From: CAIMUS01 sp046347625
Lineage (GTDB): Bacteria > Pseudomonadota > Gammaproteobacteria > Competibacterales > Competibacteraceae
Assembly: GCA_046347625.1 (NCBI GenBank)
Contig: JAXMFU010000001.1
Coordinates: forward strand, 1,116,001-1,180,000
DNA: 64,000 nt
Reading direction: 5' to 3'
The translations under genes were made by a program, and so were the position numbers. Below, piece by piece: positions 1-8,362 of this stretch. Position 1 is the first letter of the stretch. Every line of letters begins with the position of its first letter. The notes under the pieces are model-generated. The model worked only from the letters and a program-made list of their open reading frames with translations, had not been told where the DNA came from and made no database searches.

Positions 1-907
1 TGCCGGCAGAGTCGTAAATTGCGGCGGACGATGCAATCACGGCCTGCTCATCGACCACTTCGGCAAATATCTCTTTAAGTGAACGCATCTCTTTGGCGGT
101 TTTGCAATCCCAGATATCGACATCGGTACCTGTATCGAGATGGTCCAGATTCTCCATTTGCTGTAAGTCGATTTGATCGCCTACACCGATCAGGACACCC
201 TTGACCGGATTACGCCGACCGCTGGCAATGGCCTGGGCAAGTTGAATGGTATAGCGGGTGACCTCGGCAAAGTCATCGATTTTACCGTCTGTCACAAAAA
301 CATACATTCCACGGCGGGCATCACGGAAACGCTCGATAAAATAGTTGAGCGCCGGCAATAGCAGGGTCCGCTTACCGAAGGTCGTGGTGCGTGGCCCCAC
401 GATGTCCGCCGTGGCACAGTGTGCCTCGTCAAAATCGCCTGCCACTTCAATTTGACTACCGTCACCGCAGGCCCAATAGATAAGCGTGGTATGACCCTGT
501 GCATCCAGATGGCCGGCCAGGAAACCCATGAAATCCCGAGCGACCGGCTGTACGGTATTGGGTGTAAAGACCAGGACTCCTTTGTTAATCGCATCCTGAT
601 AAGCCTGCTCCTGGAAGACCCGCAAGGGCCTGCCGTCTTCCGCGGCCCGTAACTCGACCCATCCTTTACGTTCGTATTCGGCGAGTAACTCCGGCGGCAC
701 TTTACCAATCAGCCCCCGGCCGAAAGCATCTTTCATAGAGGAACTGGCGTCCAGCGCAAGCCCGGTGCGCCACCCCTCGGCCTCCCTGCCTTGAGGTTCC
801 ATCAAAATCGTGAACTGTACTTCCAGTTCCGTTCCCTTATTCCATACGTTGATCTTGCCGAATTCAGGCGCAGTCAAGGTACTCGGTATGACAATCGGTT
901 TTTCCAT
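1..907 (-). CDS. von Willebrand A (MIDAS) domain protein, 3' end outside window
   Basis: Reading from the ATG at 907, about 302 codons are visible and the gene runs off the left edge, so its C-terminus is unknown. The vWA fold is supported by a complete first MIDAS motif (LALDASSSM, near residue 52) and a later acidic segment (FVTDGKIDD, near residue 207), which together would hold a divalent metal and bind a protein partner. No signal peptide or membrane segment is seen, so a cytoplasmic adaptor role is likely. The next gene upstream (984-1907) encodes a related vWA protein in the same orientation 76 bp away, so the two look like a tandem duplication and possible operon. TerY-type and other cytoplasmic vWA proteins resemble this, but the true partner genes lie outside the window and the function is not known. 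Confidence 0.8.
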   Translation of the reverse strand, partial: MEKPIVIPSTLTAPEFGKINVWNKGTELEVQFTILMEPQGREAEGWRTGLALDASSSMKDAFGRGLIGKVPPELLAEYERKGWVELRAAEDGRPLRVFQEQAYQDAINKGVLVFTPNTVQPVARDFMGFLAGHLDAQGHTTLIYWACGDGSQIEVAGDFDEAHCATADIVGPRTTTFGKRTLLLPALNYFIERFRDARRGMYVFVTDGKIDDFAEVTRYTIQLAQAIASGRRNPVKGVLIGVGDQIDLQQMENLDHLDTGTDVDIWDCKTAKEMRSLKEIFAEVVDEQAVIASSAAIYDSAG

Positions 908-983
908 AGCATTAACGGCCGATAGAAAAAGTTAAGCTAAACCCGTTAATCGCTTGACGGGATCCAGAATTGCCGTATTCTGC

Positions 984-1907
984 CTATACAATGCTCTGTC
1001 TGATCTCAGGTTGGTTTGCGGCACGCACAATGAATTCAGTTTCGCCCTTGGGGAGAGTAAATCGAAACTTAGCTGGCAATCCATCAGGGTAGAGTTTCAG
1101 CGTTCGACCTGAGCTATCTTCTACACTACCCGAGGGTGCAACAATGACTTCGTCAGTGATCAACTCACCGTACAGAACACCAAGAATATCTGCTTCCTCT
1201 TTCATTGAAGTTATCATGCCATGTGAAAATAAATCAATATCAATTCCGCCTCCTTCGAACAGATCGTCGAAACGCTGTAATTGGTCTCCATCGACCTCTT
1301 TACCAATACCGATCAGGATTAGTTTGACAGGTTTACGCTTATTATCGGCAATTTCTTTGCCGATTCTAAGGCAGTAATCGCTGCAATCCTTTTCGTCTTC
1401 GATGATACCATCGGTGATGATAACACCCATGGTAAAGTTACCATCCGCCGCGACATTCTCGATTCCATGCTTGAGGGCCGGCAGCAGCTTGGTTGCATTA
1501 CCCCACTTTTGTTTAACGGGTCCATCGATACCAGCCTGGCTCCAACCGCTTTCATCAAATTCGCCAATCTCCTCGATCTTGCTGCCGTCCGGACTGACTG
1601 CCCAGTAGATAGCCGACACTTTGCCTGATTTGGTGACGGAACTGAGCAACTCACCGAGCTTTCTGGCCACCGCCTGTACATAGTTGGGTGCGACTTCGAA
1701 CACCCCTCCAGCACCATACATTTGTTGGAGCGACCTCGAGGCATCCAGCGCGAGAAATGCTTTGGAACCTTCGGGAACCAGGATGGTGGGATCCTTAGGC
1801 ATAAAGCAGACGACAATATCGTTAGAACCATCACTTTTTGGAAGTACGTTGACATCTGCCAGCGGTCTGGTGGGTCTCGCTATTTTTCTGCCTACTACTT
1901 GGGTCAT
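984..1907 (-). CDS. von Willebrand A (MIDAS) domain protein
   Basis: This 307-aa protein has a vWA core with MIDAS motif LALDASRSL (about residue 51) and the acidic ITDGIIED segment, matching the layout of its neighbour at 1-907. The ATG at 1907 is chosen because AAGGAG sits eight to nine bases upstream; an in-frame TTG two codons earlier is less likely. The C-terminal part (after about residue 235) is predicted beta-rich and has no motif I recognise. There is no export signal. Tandem cytoplasmic vWA genes often accompany a kinase/phosphatase pair or a MoxR ATPase, but none is present on the side that can be seen. Function unassigned beyond metal-dependent protein binding. Confidence 0.82.
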   Translation of the reverse strand: MTQVVGRKIARPTRPLADVNVLPKSDGSNDIVVCFMPKDPTILVPEGSKAFLALDASRSLQQMYGAGGVFEVAPNYVQAVARKLGELLSSVTKSGKVSAIYWAVSPDGSKIEEIGEFDESGWSQAGIDGPVKQKWGNATKLLPALKHGIENVAADGNFTMGVIITDGIIEDEKDCSDYCLRIGKEIADNKRKPVKLILIGIGKEVDGDQLQRFDDLFEGGGIDIDLFSHGMITSMKEEADILGVLYGELITDEVIVAPSGSVEDSSGRTLKLYPDGLPAKFRFTLPKGETEFIVRAANQPEIRQSIV

Positions 1908-2114
1908 GTGCAATCTCCTTCTTACTGTGCGGATTTCAGGCTGTTTTTACGTCGGTGCCGATCGTAAAAATACCTAATAGGGTACACTGTGCGCATCGTT
2001 GAATACCCGAGCTACGGAGAAGTTGGCATCAACTTTTAAAAGTCTGGTAGAAAAAAGGTAAAAATGCAACGGTCCATAGTAAATTTCACCTCGGTTCATG
2101 TGCTGCCCTGCCCC

Positions 2115-2172
2115 TATAGCAGGCCCTTCAGACAGTAAAGGAAATCCAACGCCTGCCGTGACGTGCGGGTAT
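2115..2172 (-). pseudogene. Degenerate duplicate of the mutS 3' end
   Basis: Read on the minus strand, these 58 bp end in a stop codon and encode RQALDFLYCLKGLL, almost the last residues of the MutS encoded at 4579-7206 (RQALDFLYRLKALL). The nucleotide match runs without gaps through the stop codon at about 78 percent identity by eye and then ends abruptly. No other mutS sequence is present here, so this is a fragment. With the real 3' end at 4579-4637 in the same orientation it brackets the 2.4 kb block holding the Rpn remnant, the AAA ATPase and its TOPRIM-like partner. Confidence 0.75.
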
Positions 2173-2254
2173 GATGAAGAAGGGTCAGCCCGCCATCTCG
2201 CCCTGGGCGGCGCCTAGCAAGGCCCTTGATCGGGGTAAAAAGGGTAAGATACTT

Positions 2255-2327
2255 GGGTATCCACTTAAAGGGTGACACTTTGCAGGTTGGCCGCAAGGGG
2301 CCGACGAGGACGCCGGCGCTCCCAGGG
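2255..2327. repeat. Dispersed repeat A, copy 1 (right half only)
   Basis: This stretch matches the centre and right arm of a larger dispersed element also present at 51884-52022 and 63721-63855 (shared core GGGTATCCACTTAA then ACTTTGCAGG, right arm GACGCCGGCGCTCCCAGG). The left arm is missing. It lies directly before the truncated Rpn gene and may mark the point where that gene lost its 5' part. The rest of 1908-2341, apart from the mutS fragment, shows nothing I can name. Confidence 0.8.
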
Positions 2328-2344
2328 CCGGATCATCCCACCTT

Positions 2345-2770
2345 ACGGAGGTAGTCGAACCCTTTGACGTATTTGTAATTCGCCGGCTGGCACAACGGTG
2401 GCGATGGGGGGATGGACAGGGCGATACGACGGCTTGGTGGGCGCTGGCCGATCTGATCGAAACAATCATGGTCTATAAATTACCCCGCCTGATGCGGGAG
2501 GAGATTCATACCATGTTGAACCTGACAGAAGTCGAGTTGAAGCAAACCCGTTTCTACCAAGACGTTTTTGAGGAAGGTCTCCAGGAAGGCCGCCAACGCC
2601 AGATTGCTATGATACTGCGGATCCTAAGGCGCCGGCTGGACAGTGTCGGCCCGACACAGGAAAGTCGGATTCAGGCGCTACCGCTGGCTGAATTGGATGC
2701 GTTGGGCGAAGCCCTACTGGATTTCCAAACCCCCGAAGATCTGTCCGAATGGCTTCGGCAACGACCCTGA
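2345..2770 (+). pseudogene. Rpn-family nuclease/transposase, C-terminal remnant
   Basis: The open frame encodes the last third of an Rpn/DUF2887-type PD-(D/E)XK protein: a WWALADLIETI helix, the hallmark YKLPRLMREEI segment, ELKQTRFYQDVFEEGLQEG, and a DUF4351-like tail (EALLDFQTPEDLSEWL). The N-terminal nuclease core is absent and the in-frame sequence upstream is repeat A, so this is a 5'-deleted gene. The first usable start is the ATG at 2468 (100 aa), which lies in the middle of the conserved domain and is unlikely to be a native start. The relative at 60599-61168 shows the missing core. Rpn proteins are linked to RecA-independent recombination; this fragment is probably inactive. Confidence 0.75.
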
Positions 2771-2825
2771 TGCAGGGCAACAAGGTCAAGCTGGTGGCCC
2801 ACGAGGTGGCCGTAAAGGACAAACC

Positions 2826-3935
2826 ATGATCAAGCGAATCTATATCGACAACTACAAGGGCTTGGTGAACTTCGAGCTTCGGCTTCAAGAATTGACAGTG
2901 CTGCTCGGTCCCAATGGGGTGGGCAAGACGTCGGTGTTGGATGTTATGTTCGCCTTACGACGGTTGCTGAGCGGTGAAGCAAAGGTCATGGACAAGAATA
3001 TCTTTCCTATGTCGACGTTAACTCGCTGGCAGAAGCGTGACACGCAGACATTCGAGTTGGACCTGGTTCTGGAAGAAGATGAACTGCAGTATCGACTCGA
3101 AGTTGAGCACGAGCGAACGAGCCGAAAGGCGCGGATTTCGCTGGAGCGGCTGGAGTCAAAAGGCAACCCCCTCTTTGTTTTTGAGATGGGAGAGGTGCAT
3201 CTCTACAGGGATGACCATTCCCAGGGGCCGACTTTCGGCGCGGATTGGATCGAGTCGGCCTTGGCGCGGGTGCCGCCGCGCAATGACAACACTAGGCTCA
3301 CACGGTTTCTGGACTTCATGCGTAAGGTGATTGTTTGTGGGCTGTACCCGGCCAGCTTCGAGCCTGAGTCCTCGACGGAGGATCCGGTGCTCGATCGCGA
3401 CGCCCATAACTTTGCGGCATGGTATCGGCATGTGCTGCTGGAGCGACAGGAATTGGTGCCGGAATTTACCAGGGCACTTCAAGAGGTGATTGACGGCTTT
3501 CGCGGCATTCGCATGGAGAAGGTGGGCCTGGGTACCCGCGCCCTGATGGTCATGTTCGATCAGTTCGGCGAGCGGTACGAACTGCGACTCGACGAGATTT
3601 CCGATGGTCAGCGGGCGCTGATCGCGCTCTACTCGCTGGTGCGGCTTGCCGCAGGTCAGGGTTACACGCTTTTGCTCGACGAACCGGACAACTACATTGC
3701 CCTGGCTGAGATTCAGCCGTGGTTGATCGAACTGGCGGATGCTTGTGGCCAGGATGTATCGCAAGCGGTGTTGTGCTCGCACCATCCGGAACTGATCGAC
3801 TATCTAGGGGTGGAGCGCGGCATGCTGTTGCAGCGCGAGAAATCAGGCGTCACAAAGACCCAACCGCTTAGTGAGGCGCAGGTGGACGATGGTCTGAAGC
3901 TGTCTGAACGGATGGCCCGGGGGTGGCAGGAATGA
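2826..3935 (+). CDS. AAA family ATPase (AAA15/OLD-like, SMC-type fold)
   Basis: This 369-aa ATPase has Walker A GPNGVGKTS (residues 28-36), an ABC/SMC-like signature helix preceded by ISDGQRALIAL (about 256-266) and a Walker B LLLDEPDN (about 281-288), followed by CSHHPELID, the typical D-loop/His-switch region of AAA15/AAA21 proteins. The ATG at 2826 is preferred because AAAGGAC precedes it and the protein then begins at the normal MIKRIYIDNYKGL strand; longer in-frame reading is available but non-homologous. The stop overlaps the next start (ATGA), so the two proteins are translationally coupled. Pairs of such an ATPase and a TOPRIM-like nuclease are seen in OLD-like and PARIS-like anti-phage systems; by analogy this may be a defence sensor, which is an inference. 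Confidence 0.85.
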   Translation: MIKRIYIDNYKGLVNFELRLQELTVLLGPNGVGKTSVLDVMFALRRLLSGEAKVMDKNIFPMSTLTRWQKRDTQTFELDLVLEEDELQYRLEVEHERTSRKARISLERLESKGNPLFVFEMGEVHLYRDDHSQGPTFGADWIESALARVPPRNDNTRLTRFLDFMRKVIVCGLYPASFEPESSTEDPVLDRDAHNFAAWYRHVLLERQELVPEFTRALQEVIDGFRGIRMEKVGLGTRALMVMFDQFGERYELRLDEISDGQRALIALYSLVRLAAGQGYTLLLDEPDNYIALAEIQPWLIELADACGQDVSQAVLCSHHPELIDYLGVERGMLLQREKSGVTKTQPLSEAQVDDGLKLSERMARGWQE

Positions 3936-4483
3936 GTCGCAAGGTGCAACTGGTTCTGCTGTGCGAAGATCACCAGCACGCGACATTCGCCAGGCGTTTC
4001 TTGGAAAAAGCGGGTTGGTCAGCGCGTCGGCTGCGGATCGAACTGGGTCCTCCTGGTCGCGGCTCGGCCGAGCAGTTCGTCCGGGAGCGATTTCCCAAGG
4101 AACTCCGGGCTTATCGTGCCAATCGGCATCGCGTTGCGGAAGCCCTGATCGTTATGGTCGACGGAGATAACAAAGGCGTCGGTGCCCGGATAGCTGAACT
4201 GGATGGTGCCTGCCAAGCGGCTGGACTCGAAACACGAAAGCCGGATGAGCGGGTGGCGATTTTCGTTCCGACCTGGTGCATCGAGACCTGGCTTGCCTAT
4301 CTGAACGGCTCAAATGTCGACGAGAGCAAGGAAGACTACCCGCGGCTGGGGCGTCCCGGAGAGTGTCGGGAGCATGTCAATCAGCTACATGAAATGTGCC
4401 GGGGATCAGGACTAAGGCAACCCTCACCGCCTTCGCTGGACGCTGCGTGCGAAGAATACCGGTCGCGGCTGCATGCTACGTAG
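3932..4483 (+). CDS. TOPRIM-like (DUF4276-type) partner of AAA ATPase
   Basis: The 183-aa protein starts at the ATG overlapping the ATPase stop codon. It shows the pattern of a minimal TOPRIM fold: an N-terminal strand followed by an acidic residue (VLLCEDHQH, Glu12), and a strand ending in a DxD motif (LIVMVDGDN, Asp77 and Asp79). A later CIETWL segment (about 116-121) is characteristic of DUF4276-like and related standalone TOPRIM proteins. These residues would coordinate Mg2+ in a nuclease. No membrane or export signal. The context as second gene of an ATPase operon matches two-component OLD-like defence modules. DUF4435 is an alternative family label; I cannot separate the two by eye. Confidence 0.65.
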   Translation: MSRKVQLVLLCEDHQHATFARRFLEKAGWSARRLRIELGPPGRGSAEQFVRERFPKELRAYRANRHRVAEALIVMVDGDNKGVGARIAELDGACQAAGLETRKPDERVAIFVPTWCIETWLAYLNGSNVDESKEDYPRLGRPGECREHVNQLHEMCRGSGLRQPSPPSLDAACEEYRSRLHAT

Positions 4484-4508
4484 GTTTCCTAAATGTATTT
4501 AAGTCAAC

Positions 4509-4563
4509 GTAGGGTGCGTTCCACGCATCCTTGCTTCAGTCTGGTGCATAGAACGCACCCTAC
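4509..4563. repeat. REPIN-like palindrome, possible bidirectional terminator
   Basis: An imperfect inverted repeat begins GTAGGGTGCGTTCCACGCAT and ends GAACGCACCCTAC. It sits between the convergent 3' ends of the TOPRIM-like gene (plus) and mutS (minus), so its transcript could terminate both. The GTAGG head and CCTAC tail are shared with several other palindromes in this window. Confidence 0.75.
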
Positions 4564-4578
4564 AAAGTCCGCTCATTT

Positions 4579-7206
4579 CTACAGCAGCGCCTTCAAGCGA
4601 TAAAGAAAATCCAACGCCTGCCGCGGTGTAAGGGTATCCGGCTCGATATTTTGCAGGGCTTCTATGACCGGTTGTGCATCGGGCGCAAACAGGGAAAGCT
4701 GTGGCGCAAGCGTTGCCGGTCTGGAGCGTGCCGCCGGCGTTTTCGTGATCCCCGGCTTTTCCAATTGCCGCAGGCGTTGCTTGGCATGTTGCACGACCGC
4801 CGGTGGAATGCCGGCCAGCGCCGCGACTTGCAGACCATAGCTGCGATCCGCCGGTCCATCCTGAACGGTGTACAGAAAGACAATGGTATCGCCATGCTCG
4901 ACGGCGCCCAGGTGGACATTGGCGATGCCGGGGTATTCATCGGCCAGTCGGGTCAACTCGAAATAATGCGTGGCGAAAAGGGTAAAAGCCTTTAACTGCT
5001 CGGCCAGATGAACCGTGCAGGCCCAGGCCAGGGCCAGCCCGTCGAAGGTACTGGTGCCGCGTCCGATTTCGTCCATCAATACCAGGCTGCAGGGCGTGGC
5101 ATTATGCAGGATGTTGGCGGTCTCGGTCATTTCCACCATAAAGGTGGAGCGGCCGCCGGCCAGATTGTCGGAGGCGCCGATCCGGGTAAAAATCCGGTCG
5201 ATCGGACCGATCACCGCCCGCTTGGCAGGGACATAACTGCCGATGTAGGCAAGAATGACAATCAGCGCGGTCTGGCGCATGACCGTGGACTTTCCCCCGG
5301 CATTCGGTCCGGTCACGATCAGCATCCGCCGCTGTTCGTTCAGCATGAGATCGTTGGGCACGAACGGCGTATCCAGTACATGTTCCACCACCAGATGACG
5401 ACCGGCCTCGATCGTAATGCCTGGTTGTTCCACCAGTTCCGGCGGATTGAGCTTCAAGGCGCCGGCCCGTTCGGCCAGATTGGCCAGGACGTCCAGTTCG
5501 GCCAGCGCGCCGGCGCTCTGTTGCAGCGAGGGAAGCACCGCGATCAACTGTTCCAGCAGGTCATCATACAGAATTTTTTCCCTGGCCAAAGCCCGTTCCC
5601 GCGCGCTCAATACCTTGTTTTCATAGTCCTTCAGTTCCGGGGTGATATAGCGTTCCACCCCTTTGAGCGTCTGCCGCCGGCTGTAGTCGGCGGGCACGGC
5701 ATCGGCCTGACTACGGCTGACCTCGATGTAAAAGCCGTGAACCCGGTTGTAGCCGACCTTGAGGTTGGCGATGCCGCTGCGACGGCGTTCGCGGGCTTCC
5801 AGGTCCACCAGATACTGATCGGCGTTTTCGCTGAGATTGCGCAGTTCGTCCAGTTCGGCATCGTAACCGGGGGCGATCACGCCGCCGTCACGGATGAACA
5901 TGGGTGGCGATTCGATAATGGCACGGCTGAGCAATTCGTGGACCGCCGGTTGGGTGCCGGCGCGCTGGGCGAGATCCTGCAACAACGGAGTTTGCAGTGG
6001 GGCCAGCAAATCCTGCAATTCAGGCAAGCGACTTAATGCATTGCCAAGCCCGACCAGATCGCGGGGACGGGCGGAGCGCAACGCGACCCGGGCCAGGATG
6101 CGTTCCATGTCGCCGCTGCCGCGCAGACAGGCGCGCAGATACTCGCCCGCTTCGTTAAGCAGCAGTTGCTGGATGGCCTGCTGGCGCAATTCCAGTACGG
6201 TGTGATCGCGCACCGGGCGATTGAGCCAGCGCCGCAGCAGGCGGCTGCCCATCGGGGTGACGCAACGGTCCAGTACCCCGATCAGAGTATGCTCGTGCCG
6301 TCCGCTGAAACTGTGTTCCAGTTCCAGATTGCGGCGACTGGCCGCGTCCAGAATCACGCTGTCCTCGTTTCGCTCCACCCGGATATCGGTCACATGGGGC
6401 AGGGCGCTGCGCTGGGTATCCTTGACGTAATACAACAGACAACCGGCGGCGGCAATGGCCAGCGGCAGATCGGTGCAGCCGAAGCCATCCAGATCGCGGG
6501 TGCCGAACTGAGCGCAAAGCGCGCGAGTGGCGCTGTCCGGTTCGAAGTGCCAGGGTGCCTGTCGGCGCAAGCCGGCATGCTCGCGCAAGCCCTTGGGCAG
6601 ATTCATATCCTCGCTGACCAGAATTTCCGCCGGCTTCAAGCGTTCCAATTCGCTGAGCAGGGCGCCTTCTCCGGTGACTTGCGAGACGATAAAGCGGCCC
6701 GCGCTGAGATCCAGGCTGGCCAGGCCGTAGTGATTCTTTACCTGATGGACTGCCAGCAGCAGATTATCGCGGCGCTCTTCCAGCAGCGCTTCATCGGTCA
6801 GGGTGCCTGGCGTGACGATGCGCATCACCCGCCGTTCCAGCGGTCCCTTGGCAGTATTGGGGTCGCCGAGCTGTTCGCAGATAGCCACCGACTGGCCTAG
6901 TTTCACCAGCTTGGCCAGGTAGCCTTCCACCGCATGGAAGGGCACGCCGGCCATCGGAATCGGTTCGCCGGCGGACTGGCCCCGACTGGTCAGGGTGATA
7001 TCCAGCAATTGCGCCGCCTTGCGGGCGTCGTCGTAGAACAGCTCGTAAAAATCTCCCATCCGGTAGAACAGCAGGATATCGGGATGCTGGGCTTTGATGC
7101 GCAAGTACTGCTGCATCATCGGCGTATGCTTTTCCAGATCCTGGTCGCTCAGGCTGTCTTCGGGTTCTTGGATGGAGGAATAGGGGAAGGAGGCTACCAT
7201 CGGCAT
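4579..7206 (-). CDS. mutS: DNA mismatch repair protein MutS
   Basis: MutS (875 aa) recognises mispaired bases and recruits MutL. The N-terminal mismatch-binding domain carries the GDFYELF motif (Phe-x-Glu wedge), followed by connector, lever and clamp domains and a C-terminal ABC-type ATPase with Walker A GPNAGGKS (about residue 630), Walker B LVLMDEIGRGTS and FATHYFELT. Length is normal for the family. Starts at ATG 7206 or ATG 7200 are both possible since neither has a strong ribosome site. The C-terminal tail RQALDFLYRLKALL is intact, while a diverged copy of it lies at 2115-2172. Transcribed alone on the minus strand; downstream lies a REPIN that may act as terminator. Confidence 0.97.
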   Translation of the reverse strand: MPMVASFPYSSIQEPEDSLSDQDLEKHTPMMQQYLRIKAQHPDILLFYRMGDFYELFYDDARKAAQLLDITLTSRGQSAGEPIPMAGVPFHAVEGYLAKLVKLGQSVAICEQLGDPNTAKGPLERRVMRIVTPGTLTDEALLEERRDNLLLAVHQVKNHYGLASLDLSAGRFIVSQVTGEGALLSELERLKPAEILVSEDMNLPKGLREHAGLRRQAPWHFEPDSATRALCAQFGTRDLDGFGCTDLPLAIAAAGCLLYYVKDTQRSALPHVTDIRVERNEDSVILDAASRRNLELEHSFSGRHEHTLIGVLDRCVTPMGSRLLRRWLNRPVRDHTVLELRQQAIQQLLLNEAGEYLRACLRGSGDMERILARVALRSARPRDLVGLGNALSRLPELQDLLAPLQTPLLQDLAQRAGTQPAVHELLSRAIIESPPMFIRDGGVIAPGYDAELDELRNLSENADQYLVDLEARERRRSGIANLKVGYNRVHGFYIEVSRSQADAVPADYSRRQTLKGVERYITPELKDYENKVLSARERALAREKILYDDLLEQLIAVLPSLQQSAGALAELDVLANLAERAGALKLNPPELVEQPGITIEAGRHLVVEHVLDTPFVPNDLMLNEQRRMLIVTGPNAGGKSTVMRQTALIVILAYIGSYVPAKRAVIGPIDRIFTRIGASDNLAGGRSTFMVEMTETANILHNATPCSLVLMDEIGRGTSTFDGLALAWACTVHLAEQLKAFTLFATHYFELTRLADEYPGIANVHLGAVEHGDTIVFLYTVQDGPADRSYGLQVAALAGIPPAVVQHAKQRLRQLEKPGITKTPAARSRPATLAPQLSLFAPDAQPVIEALQNIEPDTLTPRQALDFLYRLKALL

Positions 7207-7292
7207 CAAGAGAGGTATCGCTTCTGTGCAACCGGCATTATGGTAATTCCGGCTGTTTCCTACAAGACGGCTTGGAAACCCGGATGGGGTTT

Positions 7293-7320
7293 GTCGGGCA
7301 TGTCCTGTGCCCGACCTACG
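7293..7320. repeat. Short palindrome, family D copy 1
   Basis: GTCGGGCA and TGCCCGAC arms with a CTAC tail form a short hairpin between mutS and the histidine kinase gene. Near-identical copies lie at 12485-12511 and 14083-14109. The remainder of 7207-7453 shows no gene. Confidence 0.75.
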
Positions 7321-7453
7321 GAACTGGCGAACGTTCCGACAGAGCGCTGGTGCAAATAATGTATAAGCATGCTGACCTCCGTCGAGAAGTCATCTAAAAT
7401 CGCAGCCCTTAGCTATTGCATGATCCGGCAGGCCGACGAAGTAAGGCAAATCG

Positions 7454-8338
7454 ATGAATCGCAAGACCACCGTCCAGTTGCTGGCCGAGAACGCCGTACT
7501 ACAACAGCAAGTAGCTGTGCTGCAAGCGACTCTGGCCAACCCCGGCGGTACTGCCGGATTCGACGGCGAAGCGGCGCTGCACCGCCTGGCGGGAGAACTG
7601 GAGCGCCTGGGTGCCGCCAATGCCGAGCTGGCCGAGACGATACGTTGTAAAGATGAACTGCTGGCCGGCCTGAACCATGATCTGCGTACCCCGCTCACCG
7701 GTATCCTTGGATTTGCCGATATCCTGCAAAAAGGGGTTCATGGCGCGCTGACGGAAAAGCAATGTCATGCCGTCCGTGTCATCGAGGACAGCGCCAGGCT
7801 ATTATTCTTCATGATCAACAGCATGGTGGATTTAGCCAGGATTCATCTCGGTAAACTGGACTTACAGATCGGTCCGGTGTCAGTGGCCGATGTATGCCAG
7901 GCCAGCCTGGACGAAGTCGGGCATCTGGCGGCAGCCAAACAGCAAACGATAGCCTTTAATCTGGAGCCGGCACAGGGATTTCTGCTGCGTGCCGACTCGC
8001 AACGGTTGACGCAGATACTGGGCGGCTTATTGAGCAATGCCATTAAATTCACACCGACCGGTGGTAGCCTGGGGCTGAAGGTCTGGACCGAGCCGGCGTG
8101 CGAAGTTGCCTGCTTCACTGTCTGGGATAAGGGCAGCGGCATCGCACCCACGGAACTGAAGCGCCTGTTCAAGCTATCGGCCGATCGTACCACCCATCAG
8201 TATTGCGGTAATACACTGGGGCTGGTGCTGGTGCAGCATCTGACCGAACTGCACGGCGGCACATTGACTGTAGCAAGTACGCCGGGGGAGGGCAGTCGGT
8301 TTACGTTGGCTTTGCCCTGGAAACCCCGGCGGGGGTGA
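7454..8338 (+). CDS. Soluble sensor histidine kinase
   Basis: The 294-aa protein has an N-terminal coiled-coil-like segment (residues 5-75, heptad-rich LLAENAVLQQQVAVLQ), a HisKA dimerisation domain with H-box NHDLRTPLTG (His about 76) and a HATPase_c domain with N-box LLSNAIKFTP, G1 DKGSGI and a slightly altered G2 (GLVLVQ instead of GLGLAI). No transmembrane segment or recognisable sensor domain is present, so it is probably cytoplasmic and senses through the coiled coil or a partner. TAAGGC precedes the ATG at 7454. No response regulator gene is adjacent. The following Uma2 gene is 24 bp downstream on the same strand, which looks like chance proximity. Confidence 0.88.
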   Translation: MNRKTTVQLLAENAVLQQQVAVLQATLANPGGTAGFDGEAALHRLAGELERLGAANAELAETIRCKDELLAGLNHDLRTPLTGILGFADILQKGVHGALTEKQCHAVRVIEDSARLLFFMINSMVDLARIHLGKLDLQIGPVSVADVCQASLDEVGHLAAAKQQTIAFNLEPAQGFLLRADSQRLTQILGGLLSNAIKFTPTGGSLGLKVWTEPACEVACFTVWDKGSGIAPTELKRLFKLSADRTTHQYCGNTLGLVLVQHLTELHGGTLTVASTPGEGSRFTLALPWKPRRG

Positions 8339-8362
8339 GAATTCCTGAGAGGAAGCAATCTC

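Noticed and set aside
5008..6036. Long plus-strand open frame (342 codons) inside mutS
   Set aside because: It lies wholly antisense to a well supported mutS, has Gln/His/Gly-rich shadow composition and no domain.
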